From Macrotrachela quadricornifera (Eukaryota > Rotifera > Eurotatoria > Philodinida > Philodinidae), in NCBI GenBank assembly GCA_022393335.1, contig JAJEKB010021001.1:26772-90771 (forward strand): a DNA stretch of 64,000 nt, read 5' to 3'. Made by a program: the position numbers and the translations under genes. Positions within the stretch are counted from its first letter, which is position 1. Each line of letters begins with the position of its first letter. The notes under the pieces are model-generated. The model was not told the origin of the DNA and searched no databases. It saw only the letters and a list, made by a program, of their open reading frames with translations. This document shows, in pieces, positions 1 through 11,229 of the stretch.

Positions 1-1388
1 ACCAGAAGAAATCGCTTGAATATATAAAAAAGACGCAAGCTTACAAATGTTTGGGTACAAATGATCCATTACCTGACTTGATTAAGCGGACTAATAAATA
101 TTTATTAGATTTACGTCTTGCTAAATGGATTACTCAGAAACAGTATGAATAATTGGGTATTCGACCCAATGAAGTTGAATTAGCTCATTTATATTATCTA
201 CCGAAAGCTCATAAAACTGGTACTCCTCTTCGCCCGATCATTGCAGGTCTCAAACATCCTACAGTTAAAATATCAAAGTTCTTGGATGATCTGTTGAGAC
301 CTTTATTCGATACAATGGCAATAGCGACAACAGTAACTAGTGGATTTGAATTACTTCAACGTCTAGAAGAATGGTCAGTGCTTAATCTTCGTCAGGACAC
401 TGTCTTTAGTACAATCGATGTCACTGATCTTTATACAATGGTGCCACAAATAGAAGGAGTACTTTCATTAAAGAAAATGTTAGACCATATGAAATTAACA
501 CAAAATGGTGGATTAAAAGTAGAAACAATTATTCGTTTAAGTCGATTTGTAATGCAAAATAATTATTTTTCCTATGATGGCCAATATTATCATCAAATAC
601 GTGGTGGAGCTATGGGTTCTCCTCTGACTCTTACCATTGCTAACTGTTATATGTTTTTCTTTGAAAGAGATATTGTCAAACAAGTTACCAATAGTTGTGG
701 ATTGTACTTTCGATACATTGATGATATATTCCTTGCAATTAATTGGCCTATTCGACATTTAATGAAACAAATTAATGATCGGTGGAATAAATTCGATGTA
801 AATATCCATCTATCTGCTAATATTAGTATATATTCAGCTGATTTTCTCGATTTACATCTGGAAAACCAAGAAGGAAAACTATTTACCAAAGTATATCATA
901 AACCATCACATGAACTATATTATTTACCATTTAACAGTATCCACCCATTACATATGAAAAGAAATATTCCATTTGCCATGCTATTAAGAGCTATTAGATA
1001 TTGTTCAACATTCGAAGTATATTTACAAGAAAGAGAATCCCTACGGATGGCTCTATTACTTAATAAATATCCTGGACAATTTATTGATAATGAATTTAAT
1101 CGTGTCTTCTTAAAATTTAATATTGATCAATCACTTACTACCAATAATTACAATGTATTACGCAACAAAATAATTGAATTCCCTATTAAAAATATACCAT
1201 TAGTTGATCACGCTAAAATAATGTTCATCCATTTTACCTATTGTAAAAGTATGCAAACATTTCCAATGAAGTTTCACCAACTATGGAATAAATACTTTGG
1301 AGAATCACCGATTAATGAAATTGCTCCAACGTTAGGTACGAGAAACGTCGACAATTTACAAAAGCGTCTGGTCCATACTCGTGAATGA
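1..1388 (+). pseudogene. Athena-like Penelope element reverse transcriptase, copy 1 (5' end outside window)
   Basis: The frame runs from the left window edge to TGA at 1386-1388, interrupted once by TAA at 150-152; the reading continues in the same frame on both sides, so this is a nonsense mutation and the TTG at 153 is not a true start. Visible RT parts are YLPKAHKTGTPLRPI (entry motif typical of Penelope-like RTs), motif A STIDVTDLYT, motif B GGAMGSPLT and motif C FRYIDDIF. The C-terminus ends near LGTRNVDNLQKR, matching the end of the second copy at 55859. No GIY-YIG endonuclease is visible before the stop, as expected for Athena elements. Unlike the second copy, this one has no introns at three positions where that copy has them. 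Confidence 0.85.
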
Positions 1389-1581
1389 CCTTAAATATCA
1401 ATAGCTATCTCTTATTACAACTAACACCACTATTACTATTTATATTATATAAAAAAGATGTTGAACATCATATAATATAATTGTTTTACAACGGAACTAA
1501 TTGATATAACAATAATATATAACCGTATGTGATTGTAAAGGAGAAAATATCGGTTATGAAATCAATATGGATCGATTAATA

Positions 1582-1603
1582 ATATATATATATATATATA
1601 TAT
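1582..1603. repeat. (AT)n microsatellite
   Basis: An uninterrupted AT dinucleotide run lies in the spacer downstream of the first Athena RT. Confidence 0.8.
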
Positions 1604-1655
1604 TTTATTCATTCACTACAGCGGCGACATTTTTCATTCTTGCTACTTACATAAA

Positions 1656-1853
1656 ATTCAATACTATCGTCAATATGTTATTACATTAGAAAAGATCGAA
1701 CAAAATGCCAAAGACACACACATATCTTTAGCATATCTTCGTTTAATTCAAAATGAAAATGAAAATGATAACGATGCTTTCCGTCGAATTATCAATTTTC
1801 CTGCTCGTTCAATTAGCAAAGCAGCTTCCCTCAACATTTCCGATAGATACTAA
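1656..1853 (+). pseudogene. UvrD/PcrA-like helicase fragment 1
   Basis: A short open stretch ending at TAA 1851-1853 reads KIEQNAKDTHISLAYLRLIQ and then DNDAFRRIINFPARSIS. It resembles the UvrD/Rep/PcrA superfamily 1 segment 'KDxLAYLRLIxNPxDDxAFxRIINxPxRGIG', which lies in helicase domain 2. Only about 60 codons are present, with no Walker motifs in the window, so it is a scrap and not a gene. It sits between the Athena RT and a hammerhead on the same strand, so it could be element cargo or an older host or bacterial-type gene piece. The call rests on one motif block. Confidence 0.5.
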
Positions 1854-2202
1854 ACACGACGTTATATCAATAATTCCAATTTCGATATACTAAACATTTG
1901 AATACCATCGCATATTGGTAAATGGTTATCTATGAATAAATATGAACCAAAAACCATTGCCATCCCTCATTAAATTTCTATCGCAAATATCGATAAAATA
2001 ATGACATTATTAGGTACAAATATACAATTAATCGTGATCGCACGAAAATGATTATTGGCTAATCTTCGAAAATTCTTTATATCATGATATTAGTTATATG
2101 CTGATGATTATCAATCAACTGATTATTCAGATAAAGATGAAGATAGTAAACAACGAATATCTTCCCCTACATTCTTAAACTGTGAAAAACAGTTATCTTT
2201 AA

Positions 2203-2400
2203 GCCATTATCAATTTTCCTGCTCGTTCAATTAGTAAAGCTACATTAAATCATTACGAAGTCGAATGGAAACAACATCAATTATCTTCGAAACAGACTCC
2301 TGAAGATCAATTAGAGAAACTTACTCTGGAACCAGCTGATCTCTTTCATCATCCGTCTCCAGACTTTCTCTGTATCTTGTCTTTTTTATTTTTTAATTAT
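2203..2400 (+). pseudogene. UvrD-like helicase fragment 2 (partial duplicate)
   Basis: The first ~35 bases repeat the core of fragment 1 (IINFPARSISKA) and then continue differently: LNHYEVEWKQHQ and a Glu/Gln-rich tail. The shared DNA is at about 1785-1825 and 2205-2245. The two pieces therefore either derive from a local duplication or from two related genes. The open frame runs into a T-rich stretch and has no credible start. Confidence 0.4.
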
Positions 2401-2472
2401 TTTTTAATTTTTCTTTGCCCTCACCCTCATTTTTGTCTTTATTAATCTTTTTTCTACAGTTTTCTATGCACA

Positions 2473-2523
2473 GCCCTGATGAGTGTTTCAATTATAAAAT
2501 AAATAAACACGAAACGCGTCGGC
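2473..2523 (+). ncRNA. Hammerhead ribozyme, type I, canonical core
   Basis: All conserved core positions are present. Stem I is GCC (2473-2475) with GGC (2521-2523); then CUGAUGA (2476-2482); stem II is GUGUUU (2483-2488) with AAACAC (2505-2510); then GAAA (2511-2514), a self-complementary CGCG as minimal stem III, and UC with predicted cleavage after C2520. Minimal palindromic stem III is characteristic of hammerheads in Penelope-like elements. It lies on the same strand as the Athena RT, about 1.1 kb past the RT stop. Stem I is short, so the tertiary contacts are unproven. Confidence 0.85.
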
Positions 2524-2872
2524 AAATCAATTACTCTACATTTATTTGAAAACATATCCTCAAATCACTGATATTTGACAAAACAATCGATTGCTGAAAA
2601 GCAAGAGTTGGGACCTAGAAAATTAGTTTGTCTTTTCGTCAAAGGATAGATTAATTTGTTTTCCAATCACCCTACTGTGGTTCTATTCCTTCCAAGCGCA
2701 TAGAAAAAAATGTTGTTAATTAAGTGATTCGAGAGGGTTCTTCAAGATTAATGAGACAAAATCAAAGTTTTCTGTGCTCATTGTGGTATTTTATCTGGAG
2801 CGGTCTGGGTGACAAATAATACCTATATAATAACAGATCCGTGTCACGCTTGTCGTAGTTCTCTAAATCTTA

Positions 2873-5365
2873 GAAACATCTCGTTTTTCACGAATAGGTG
2901 CCATTCTATATGTAAAAACGAACGTACCGCAGAGTTTGATGAGCGGTGAAACACTTAAGAAAATTTTTGGTCGTACACTAAATCCATACAATCGACTCCT
3001 TTCATGTGGTGGTTCAAGTGGTGGAGAGGGTGCTCTAATTGCTCTTCGTGGAAGTCCAATAGGTGTTGGCACTGACATTGGTGGTTTAATGCCTTTTGCT
3101 GGAGCGAGAAATAGTATGGAAGGACAAGAGACAATTCATTCAGTCTGTGGACTTATTGCTTATACTGCAGCAGACTTGGTCTACTTTACGAAAAGTGTAT
3201 TGGAACAAGAACCATGGAATTATGATCCAAAAGTCATCGAAATGCCGTGGAGAACAGAAAGATATATTGAAGGCAGGACATGAAAGAAAGTATTTGGTGT
3301 AATGACTGTCAATAGGTGAGTTCCACTTGTTCACTCTCCGACTTATTCGATATGTTGATAGAAGCTGACTGATTATTAACATTTCTCAGAAATCACATTC
3401 TTGTTGATTTTCACTTCACTGCTATCAGGCAGACATTCTTAATAATTTCTAGGAATCAATACACAAAAGTGACGACATTTTTGAGAGAAACCCTGTTCAA
3501 TGAATACCACGAATATCGATGAAACTTTGCCCAATTATAGACCCAAGTGTTCTATGAAAATATGCAAAATTTCAGCTTTGAAAAACCTTGTCTTCATGAG
3601 TTATTAACATTACAATACAGACACCTCCAGGTCGAACATGAGGATAACCAAAGCAATACTTATAAATTGTTTATTTTGCCATTTCTGAATGACAAGACCT
3701 AGAGCCATGAAACTTTGATAGTGTATACCGCTACACATATCCGACATACTAGCACACGCAGAACCATTTTTTGCGTAGCTGAGAATATAGGGAGATTCCA
3801 TACATTATCGATGAGCTCTCCAAAGTGTGATCGTTCGTTCTAACGCTTATGAACGAGTGAAGAGCTCGCGCTTTGGGATTAAGTAGTACTAGCGTCTCTC
3901 TACGAATACCACTTTTCAGAGTCCTGGCCTTTCCATGGATTGATTTATTTTTGTATCTGGTGAGGGGCTAGGTGCTCGATAAATTTCTACACAGACCACA
4001 CAAAAATTATTGAAGTGTTTTCGAGATATACAAGTTTTACCGGCAGAATTCTCCTGTGCCATTGATCTCTACCATATATGTGAAGGGTGAGTAATAAGTT
4101 CTGATTCCCCATTTGTTAATGACAGTTTTAATATTTTCTCTTTAGAGACATGGCTAAGATTTTTATCACAATCACGTCTAATTAAGATCTTTTATTTCTC
4201 AAAGTTTCAGCTCTTCCCTAAAGAAAAAGTATTTGATCTGTTAGGTTGCCAACTAATTTTCGTCGTTTTTTTTCAAAAATTATTTTTATTTTTCTACTTC
4301 AAAGGTAGAACTAGTTTTCAGATAAAAATTCACCATTACTATCTGACGTTCGTAGAAGTCCTTGGGTTTTTGACTGAAGAAGTTGACGAGTTTCAATAAT
4401 TAGTCGCGGGTCGACTTTGCAATATGAAGTCTGGCATTATCATACAAATAATAATTTCTGCTCTTGTTATTCAGAAATGGCGAAATAAACAATATATCGG
4501 TATTGCTTTGGTTATCCTCGTTTTTGACCTGGGAGTGTCTTTATTGTAATTTTAAAAGCTGAAATTTTAGATGTTTTCACAGCATAGTTGGATCTATATA
4601 CAGGCAAAGTTTCATCGCACAGGGTTTCTCTCAAAAATGTCGTCGCTTTTGTGAATAGTCTCCTATGTGTGTGTGTTCTATTGAATTCATGATTTATTTC
4701 GTAGTGTTATGGGCTTCGATGGAGTGGTGATGCCACATCCACCTATTCTTCGTGGTGTTCAACTTGTTGTCGATGCTCTTCGCCGAGCTGGACATACTGT
4801 TGTTGAATGGGAACCTTACGAGCATAAATATGCACTTGACTTGATAGCTTTGATTTTTACATCGGACGGTTGTGAAGACATTCTAAATTCTGTGAATTTA
4901 AGTGGCGAACCGCTAATACCAAGTATCATCCAGTTCATCAATTCTGGAGTAAACAAAAAGCTTGATCTCAATGTCATGTGGGATATTCAGGCGAAGAAGT
5001 ACAAGTATCAACAAGAATATTTAGCAATTTGGATGGAACGAAACGAAGTCAATGCTTGGATAGAACCTGTTGCTCCTCATGCCGCTGTCATACACGATCA
5101 GTTCAAGTATTATGGTTACGCGGATGTGATAAATCTGCTTGATTACCCAGCTGTTGCTGTTCCAGTAACATTTGCCAACAAGGAGATAGATATTAAAGAC
5201 ATGAATTACAAAGGGATCAGTGATTTGGACATTGAAGTGCACAATGATTACCAGGCAGATCTTTATGATGGTGCGCCAGTAGCTGTGGAGATTATTGGAC
5301 GACGATTACAAGAAGAGTATCTCATTGGAATTGCTGAACAAGTCGGAAGAGCTTTAACTTCTTGA
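2873..5365 (+). pseudogene. Amidase-signature family hydrolase, broken
   Basis: The first exon (about 2873-3314) reads GAILYVKTNVPQSLM, GRTLNPYN and CGGSSGGEGALIALRGSP, the amidase signature, then GVGTDIGG. The second part (4705-5365) gives GFDGVVMPHPPILRGVQ and the C-terminal amidase fold to TGA. Three defects are visible. The residues after GTDIGG jump directly to FAGARNSMEG, so about 20 residues including the catalytic Ser of 'GGSIR' are deleted. A frameshift and stop lie near 3280, before VFGVMTVN. The intron (GTGAGT at about 3316 to TAG at about 4704) is swollen by a MITE. The family hydrolyses amide bonds; this copy should be inactive. It resembles fungal-type amidases, so transfer is possible but untested. 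Confidence 0.8.
3452..4663. mobile_element. Tc1/mariner-type MITE in amidase intron
   Basis: Long inverted arms (about 3452-3700 and 4480-4663) match closely, both beginning GGA and sharing CACAAAAG, GACGACATTTTTGAGAG and further blocks. They are flanked by TA on both sides (3450-3451 and 4664-4665), the target duplication of Tc1/mariner-type elements. Total length is 1212 bp and no transposase frame is visible, so it is non-autonomous. The insertion lies wholly within the amidase intron. Confidence 0.75.
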
Positions 5366-6131
5366 TAATATTCTATAGAAGGAACGAACCAATCTGATAA
5401 ACAGTCAATACATGTAGGGAGTAATTATTTCTTGAAGGTTATTTAGTTTGAACAAGATAACGCTCGTCGCGAGCAACTCGCTTGACCCTCGACTGAATTT
5501 TCTCGTCATATCTTTATTCTGTATCTATTTCAGATATATCGTTGAATTTAAAGTGATCGTATAGGTAATATACGCAAATACACAATCTTTTATAACTTCA
5601 CAAAGTGAGACTGTTAATCTCATCGTTCATGGATAGAGAACACTCTTAATCTTTACGCCGAAACGAACAGTTCTTCCGTCTTTAAGTAGGAGTATTTAAG
5701 GGTCATATTCGCCACCTACGCTTCTTTCTGCACCATTTGTACCGCAGCTTTAAGTCTGAAAGTGCTTACCGTTGAAAGAAGTTTTCCTATAAATTTTGCA
5801 ACCCTTCCGTTCACAAATGCTTTTCACAATAGCTAAATCTACTAGTTCCTCAAAGGGACTCTTTAATATTTTCTACAAATATCAAATTTGTCGAAAGAAA
5901 CAAACGCAAATTACATAGACTAAAGAAACCGATAGCAAGAGTGACAAGTGAATACAGTAATGTCTCTTCTTTCAAATCTTCACTATTTATAAATCACGCT
6001 CATCAGTGTCACGCGCTTAACCCTTGACTGAATGCAGTATACTTATTATTTTTCACTTTTGTTCTACTTTTTTCATTAATAGCTATCAGTAGGCAAACAG
6101 CTCTGCACAAAAAACTACATAATATTTATTT
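5366..6131. other. Spacer without recognisable gene
   Basis: Nothing codes convincingly here. Two related short blocks, near 5458-5500 and 5995-6035, share 'acgctc ... cgctt' followed by 'gactgaat' and may be degenerate transposon termini; a weaker relative lies near 19912-19960. Confidence 0.4.
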
Positions 6132-6437
6132 ATGTCATCGGTAGTCGTATGGCACAAAGTATGGCTGCAAGTGGCAGCTTACAGTCGCTCTTATGAGCTA
6201 GATGGTGTTCAAATTTCACTCGAATACGAATTGCGATACGAAGACGCTTCCGATCTTGATGTTATTCTTACACTACCCACTAAGATAATGATCCCTTATC
6301 ATCGAACCTCTACTACAGCTTCAAATCCACTTCTTTTCGAATCGCATAAGCATCTAGATTCATTATATATCGCGGAGGAGGAACAGCTATCTTTACTTGC
6401 TATCGTTGTTTTAATTCTCTCTAATCAATGTGGCTAA
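6132..6437 (+). CDS. Unrecognised small ORF (101 aa), doubtful
   Basis: An ATG-to-TAG frame has a fairly mixed composition (VWHKVWLQVAAYSRSYELDG near the start) and a hydrophobic C-terminus (LSLLAIVVLILSN), but no family is recognised. It is isolated among repeats and has no second exon that I can see. It could be the remnant of an exon or chance. Confidence 0.2.
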   Translation: MSSVVVWHKVWLQVAAYSRSYELDGVQISLEYELRYEDASDLDVILTLPTKIMIPYHRTSTTASNPLLFESHKHLDSLYIAEEEQLSLLAIVVLILSNQCG

Positions 6438-6639
6438 GAATGAACGAAACTAAAGCTTCTTTCTCTCTTTTATAAGTTACTTACGACAGCCAGGGACAAT
6501 CTTGTGAAATGGACTAGCGCTACATTTCATTTACCGCTCAAATGGACCTGAGGTTGAATAGAAACTATATTCTTCATCACTAAACCAAACTAAGAACTAG
6601 CTTGAATCATTTAGTACCTGCGCAAAATCCAAGAAAGCA

Positions 6640-6780
6640 ATGTTCCTTTGACCCCTATGAGGGGTCAACGAGTATGATGTTACTTCGACTCCTAGGAGGG
6701 GTCAAGGGGCAAAACGTTCCTCCAACCCCTATGAAAAAAGTTATAAGGAAATGTTTCTTTGACCCCTACAAGAAGATGGT
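6640..6780. repeat. Degenerate 'tttgacccct' / 'aggggtc' palindromic repeats
   Basis: Four blocks of 'ttc(c/t)tttgacccctat' or variants alternate with 'aggggtcaa' over about 140 bp. Related blocks with 'tcaaaggaacatcc' occur near 21455-21600 and 55490-55720, so this is a dispersed family. Confidence 0.5.
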
Positions 6781-6924
6781 TTTTTGGTCGTATGAAGTGA
6801 ACCAAAGTCAGCGTGAACCAAAGTGGAGTCCATAATCAATGTTCTACCAATATATGTATATAAATCACAGAAAATCATGAATTTTTCTGTATTATTATTT
6901 GTACATGTTTACTCATCATATTGG

Positions 6925-7042
6925 ACAAATCGAGTCATCTCCTTGAACATGTCGAGTCATCACCTGAGACAAGTCGAGTTATCATCTGAGACAAGCCGAG
7001 TCATCTCCTTGGACAAGTCGAGTCATCGCGTTAGACAACTCG
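6925..7042. repeat. 22-bp tandem repeat, about 5.4 copies
   Basis: Five successive 22-base units start with acaa/acat, carry the core 'tcgag(t/c)catc' and end 'ccttgg' or 'cctgag', followed by a partial sixth unit. The periodicity is exact; units differ by a few substitutions. Confidence 0.85.
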
Positions 7043-8049
7043 TACCACTTTTTTTGTTCATCATGTGTCCGTAATGGATTTTTAATGTTGGATATCGTTT
7101 TAAAAGTTGGCGCTGTTTTGGTGAATAGCTATTGTTTTGTCTTTCATGGTTTTGTTTGCGAGAAGAATTTCTTATTATTTAAGGGAAAAATCAAAAGAAA
7201 ACATAGATTTATTTTCTATATGAAGTCAACCGCATTCCTTTGGTTGACGTGTTTGGTTAGCTTCACACGACCTGTTTTTTTGACCTACGACAGACAGACA
7301 AACAGACGCATTTTCATTTTTTTCATATCACCCTCCCTTCAGTCGAGGGAATATATCAAAAAATACGAATGAAAGAAAAAAACTGTTAGAGAAGGATAAA
7401 TTCATCGGTGTCCAACTACAAAAAACCATCTTCTTAGGATGAAATACTGGCAATATTTCAATTTTTCTTTTAATGGTGTCAATGTGAAAGTTTGTTTCTA
7501 AACTTTTATGCTAATCAGTCTAATATATCCTTTAAGAAACGTTATTTAAATAATATTTTAATGGCAAAAAACATTTGAGTTTTTTGTGGATGCTGAAAAG
7601 AACAAAATATGAAAACACATTCACATTATCTTTCGTTTCATTAATCGAATCATAAAGAGCCAATATGCTTGAGTAGCAATATTAGATACTTTCAATAAAA
7701 CATATGGATAAAAATTTCTCTCGGTCATCTTTTGAGAAAAAAAAGATTAAGACAGTATTAATGATGCTCTATCAGTTGAAGAACTAAAACTGACATTGAT
7801 TAGAAAAAGCTATTTGAATTCTTGAGATTCGACATATTTAGTCAACGATAATAGACGGAAATTATCATTCTTTCGATGCAGTAAAAGTCTGTGGAACATG
7901 AACAAAATCATGATCTGAAACTTAATTCCAGATGCTAACTTTACTCGCTGAAAAAGTGAATATGTTTTAAAATCGCTTTCAGAAGATGATTCTGTAAGTT
8001 ACGTAACTCCAGAGAACGACGACGGAGTCTGAAAAATAGAAAAACTAAA
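7043..8049. other. Spacer with dispersed repeat, no gene
   Basis: No convincing coding sequence. The block near 7275-7340 ('acgacagacagacaaacag', then a T-rich run and 'tcaccctcc') recurs in related form at about 20210-20275, with inverse-orientation relatives near 21455 and 22840. This suggests a common low-copy repeat. Confidence 0.4.
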
Positions 8050-8480
8050 TTAGATTGTTTTCTACGATACCTATTCAAATTTTCGAAACTCGGAAACCCT
8101 TTCGATTTTCTACCATACCTTTTTTGGTATCCGAAAGTTCGGAAACCTTTGAGTTTCCGAGAATACGATTTGGAAACCGCAAAGGTATTTTCGGAAACCT
8201 TTTCGGATACCCAAATAAGCTTTTCGAACGAATCTGTTTCCTAGAATACCTTTTGGATTTCCGAAAATACTATATGGGTTTTCGACAGTGATAAAAAGGT
8301 ATTCTAGAATACCTTAAGGGTGTCGAAATTGGTACTCCCGGAAACTTTTCGGTTTTCGAGACCTCAGAAACCAAAAAGGTATTTTAGGAAACTCGGAACA
8401 ACCCCGGAAACCTTCTCGGAAACCAGAAAAGGTTTCCGAATGGGTTTCCGAGACGGTATGAGTTTCCCAGAGAACGGATT
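8050..8480. repeat. Degenerate 'tcggaaacc' repeat field
   Basis: About 430 bp are built from irregular, both-strand copies of 'tcggaaacc(t/c)tttcgg' and 'ggtattttcgg', with many short palindromes. No coding frame is believable within it. A field of similar style ('gtcgga', 'ttccga') lies at 49440-49640, and a 'ggatcc'/'ccgaca' one at 11230-11640. Confidence 0.6.
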
Positions 8481-9083
8481 TTTTTTAGAGTGTATGAGAA
8501 GAGGTATGATATAGTTCTTCCTGGATCCATGGCAAATGAGGATACGAAAGTTCTGCTAGACGATACTTGCGCAGCAATGTGCGAATGAGGATTCACCAAT
8601 AATATGTATTTCTTCAACACCCGTCTCATATCCACTCTTTCATTCTTACTACACTCCCTCATCCTAACTATTACGTCACATCCGCACCCTCTTTCTTACT
8701 ATGCTCTCTCGTCCTAGAACAATTTTTGACATAGAACTCAACGAATTTCAATTTTTTCTACTTCAAATTTTTATCGGCAAAAAAGAAGTTGTCGGCAAAG
8801 TGTACCTGTCGACAAAATGATCTATCGGTAAAACGATTGTCGGCAAAGTGATTGAGATCCGTTTTTGTCAACACATTTCTGATTTATAAATAACGTTAGT
8901 CGCACAACAACTCGTGCTGTAATATATGTTAATTTCAGCATTTAGTGTATTTATATTCACGTTTCAGAATTAAGAAGTAGAAAGAAAATGAAATTCATGA
9001 TGAGGAAATCTTGACTTAAGACCTTAATTAGTGAAAGTTAATGACAGTAAATTGACGGCTGTGACTCACAACTTATCATTACA
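8481..9083. other. Spacer; short 'tcggcaaa' repeats
   Basis: At 8770-8850 the motif 'tcgg(c/t)aaa' repeats about five times with both-strand variants. Nothing else is recognised before the 3' end of the SET gene. Confidence 0.4.
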
Positions 9084-9950
9084 CTAAAATGTCATAAGAT
9101 CACTTGTTGTTGTACTTGCTGTCGATGATGGGTACATGGTACTAGTAATCAGTTCTTGTTTGTAACATTTATTGATTTCATCACGATAATCACTGAGTTT
9201 AGAATGTATTTCCTTATTAAAGTTATCATTAGCTTTACACCGTTCACATGTACAATCGAAAGACCATGCAAACTTCAGTTGCCTTTGTCTGGCGGCTTTC
9301 ATCATGCAGTATGTGTCGGTCGGACACAAATATGTAATAAAAACTTGTTCTCCTTTTCGTATAGGTCTACAAGCTGTTATTTCCCAATATACCTGAGTCA
9401 GATCTGAATGCACAACAGGTTTGTGGATTGCATTAGGAACGCATGAGTGGTTTATTGCACAAGTATTCAATGGTAGATGAAGGAGAAACTGCCGTATATT
9501 GCCCGGCACAGGTGTAGTACATGAATTAAATTTAATTCTATAAACCACATCTTTTATTTTTTGACCAGTTGCATACGATTTGTACTCATCTTCACGCAAA
9601 AAAAATTGACATTCGTGAATGACTTTGCCAAGTTCTTCACTAATATGCCTTGCATTTTCATCTTGACGTTCATAGGCAGTATGGTCAATGAAATGAAGTT
9701 TATTAAACAGGTTTTCTATTTTTTGTCCATCGTCTGACGTACAAATTCTGTCAATTATTTCAACAGCCATAACTCGATAAGCACTGCTTAAGTTTTGTAC
9801 CTCCGAAATACCTTCGCCGTACCGAACCATAAAAATATCAGTGTCACACATAATCACCTTTCCACTATCTATATCACGTTTTGCTTCCATCCCACGTCCA
9901 TAATCTGGTATGGAATCAACGATGCGGAAATTCGTGTCGAACGAAGCCAT
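9084..9950 (-). CDS. SET-domain protein, SMYD-like lysine methyltransferase
   Basis: This is an intact single-exon frame of 288 aa. Residues 18-24 (GRGMEAK) and the following RDIDSGKVI match the SET-N segment; NHSC (167-170) with VPNAI is the SAM/lysine-channel motif; GEQVFITY (200-207) is the C-terminal SET motif; FDCTCERC (231-238) is the Cys-rich post-SET zinc site. The central part lacks an obvious MYND finger. The protein is shorter than vertebrate SMYDs (over 400 aa), as is common for invertebrate SMYD-like proteins. Expected activity is SAM-dependent lysine methylation in nucleus or cytoplasm; the substrate is unknown. The Ser/Thr-rich tail ends at TGA near 9084. No neighbour suggests a pathway. 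Confidence 0.85.
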   Translation of the reverse strand: MASFDTNFRIVDSIPDYGRGMEAKRDIDSGKVIMCDTDIFMVRYGEGISEVQNLSSAYRVMAVEIIDRICTSDDGQKIENLFNKLHFIDHTAYERQDENARHISEELGKVIHECQFFLREDEYKSYATGQKIKDVVYRIKFNSCTTPVPGNIRQFLLHLPLNTCAINHSCVPNAIHKPVVHSDLTQVYWEITACRPIRKGEQVFITYLCPTDTYCMMKAARQRQLKFAWSFDCTCERCKANDNFNKEIHSKLSDYRDEINKCYKQELITSTMYPSSTASTTTSDLMTF

Positions 9951-10920
9951 TTGAAAATATTATTTGATCACGATATCTGAAAAGAAGCGTAAACATATAT
10001 ATTTGATTTAACTGTATTATCTCTTTTATCCTTCTACCATCTAGTAGGGAAAATTATTTTGAGCAGTGTATCTAAGTAATTAGTACTCTTATTATTACTT
10101 CGATTGTTTCAAAATACTTGTCAATCAGTAAAAACTTGACGTGGTCTATGAATTCAGAACGCATGTACTATAGATGGAACTATCACAAATAATCCAGTGC
10201 ATGACAATTATATTGTGTTAATTCCTAGAAGAGTTACTTTATTTATTTTTCTTTTGTCAGAATTTTATTGAAAAGACCGTTTTAATAACTACGCTGTATT
10301 TTTCTGAATAATAGTATTCGAATCCTTTCTTCATCGACAATGCTACAAACTTTCATTAAGGCAAAATACTGGTGTATTTTGATGCCATAAAGAAACGATG
10401 TTTCCTTTTCTTTGCCTTTTGTATTGACAGTTAAACTTTATTTTTGTATAATAATTGACCTTTTAGGGGCAAAAGTTAAAAAAGCAGTAAAATCTAGCAG
10501 AATCTTGGAAAACTATCGTCCGATGCACTTTTTTTGGAACAAGAATTGAACAGTTGTTCCAAGTTAAGAAAGAATTGACCAGTCGTTATTGTCACTTTGT
10601 TTAGTTATGACAGACAGTTTACGTGAAAATACATCAAAATACTCGAGCATGTGGTTGCTTTTCTTTACATTTTAGTAGATTTAAAAAATAAACTGAGCAA
10701 ACGAGCAGGTTAACCATTTTTACGTTTATACTTATGACCAATAAGTAGGAATTATAGGAAACTAACGAGTGGATCAGAATCAATGATGGTCTCAGTATTT
10801 TGTTAATATTCCAGTCTCTATGTTGTCGTTCACACTCAATTTTGTATCGAAAGAATCGCCATCTGAATCTGCACAAACGGGCGTATTTTATTTCAAAAAA
10901 TATTTAACTCCTTATCTTCC
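9951..10920. other. Spacer without recognisable gene
   Basis: AT-rich sequence upstream of the SET gene. It presumably includes that gene's promoter close to 9951-10100, but I see no defined element and no coding frame with family resemblance. Confidence 0.4.
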
Positions 10921-11229
10921 GATATCCTGTGGTTTGAAATCAGCATTGCACACAACTTTTAAACTCTATTTTTTTTTATTTCTTCTGAAAACATTCAGTT
11001 CTTGAGTTAGTCTTATTATTTTTTGTCGTGATGCATTCTTTAGCCCAACAATACAATAGATTATCTTAAATATTATTGATTTAAATGAACTATTTCATTG
11101 GTTAAGTAGCGAACGCGTTAAGCTAAAAGGAACTAGATTAATTCAGGAACTGAATGTTTTCCGAAAAAATAGAAAAATAAAGAGTTTGAAAGTTGTGTAC
11201 AATGCTGATTTAAAATCATGGTGATATAA
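10921..11229. repeat. Foldback element, ~90-bp inverted arms
   Basis: The arm at about 10921-11011 reappears as reverse complement at about 11140-11229. Shared blocks are 'gaactgaatgtttt', 'gagttt(a/g)aaagttgtgt' and 'caatgctgattt'. The ~130-bp loop shows no gene. No target duplication could be defined. Confidence 0.7.

Noticed and set aside
153..1388. Treating the first Athena RT as a complete gene starting at TTG 153
   Set aside because: The homologous reading continues upstream of the TAA at 150-152 to the window edge, so the start is an artefact of a nonsense codon.
5990..6020. CUGAUGAG on the minus strand near 6005
   Set aside because: No complementary stem II and no GAAA at a sensible distance.
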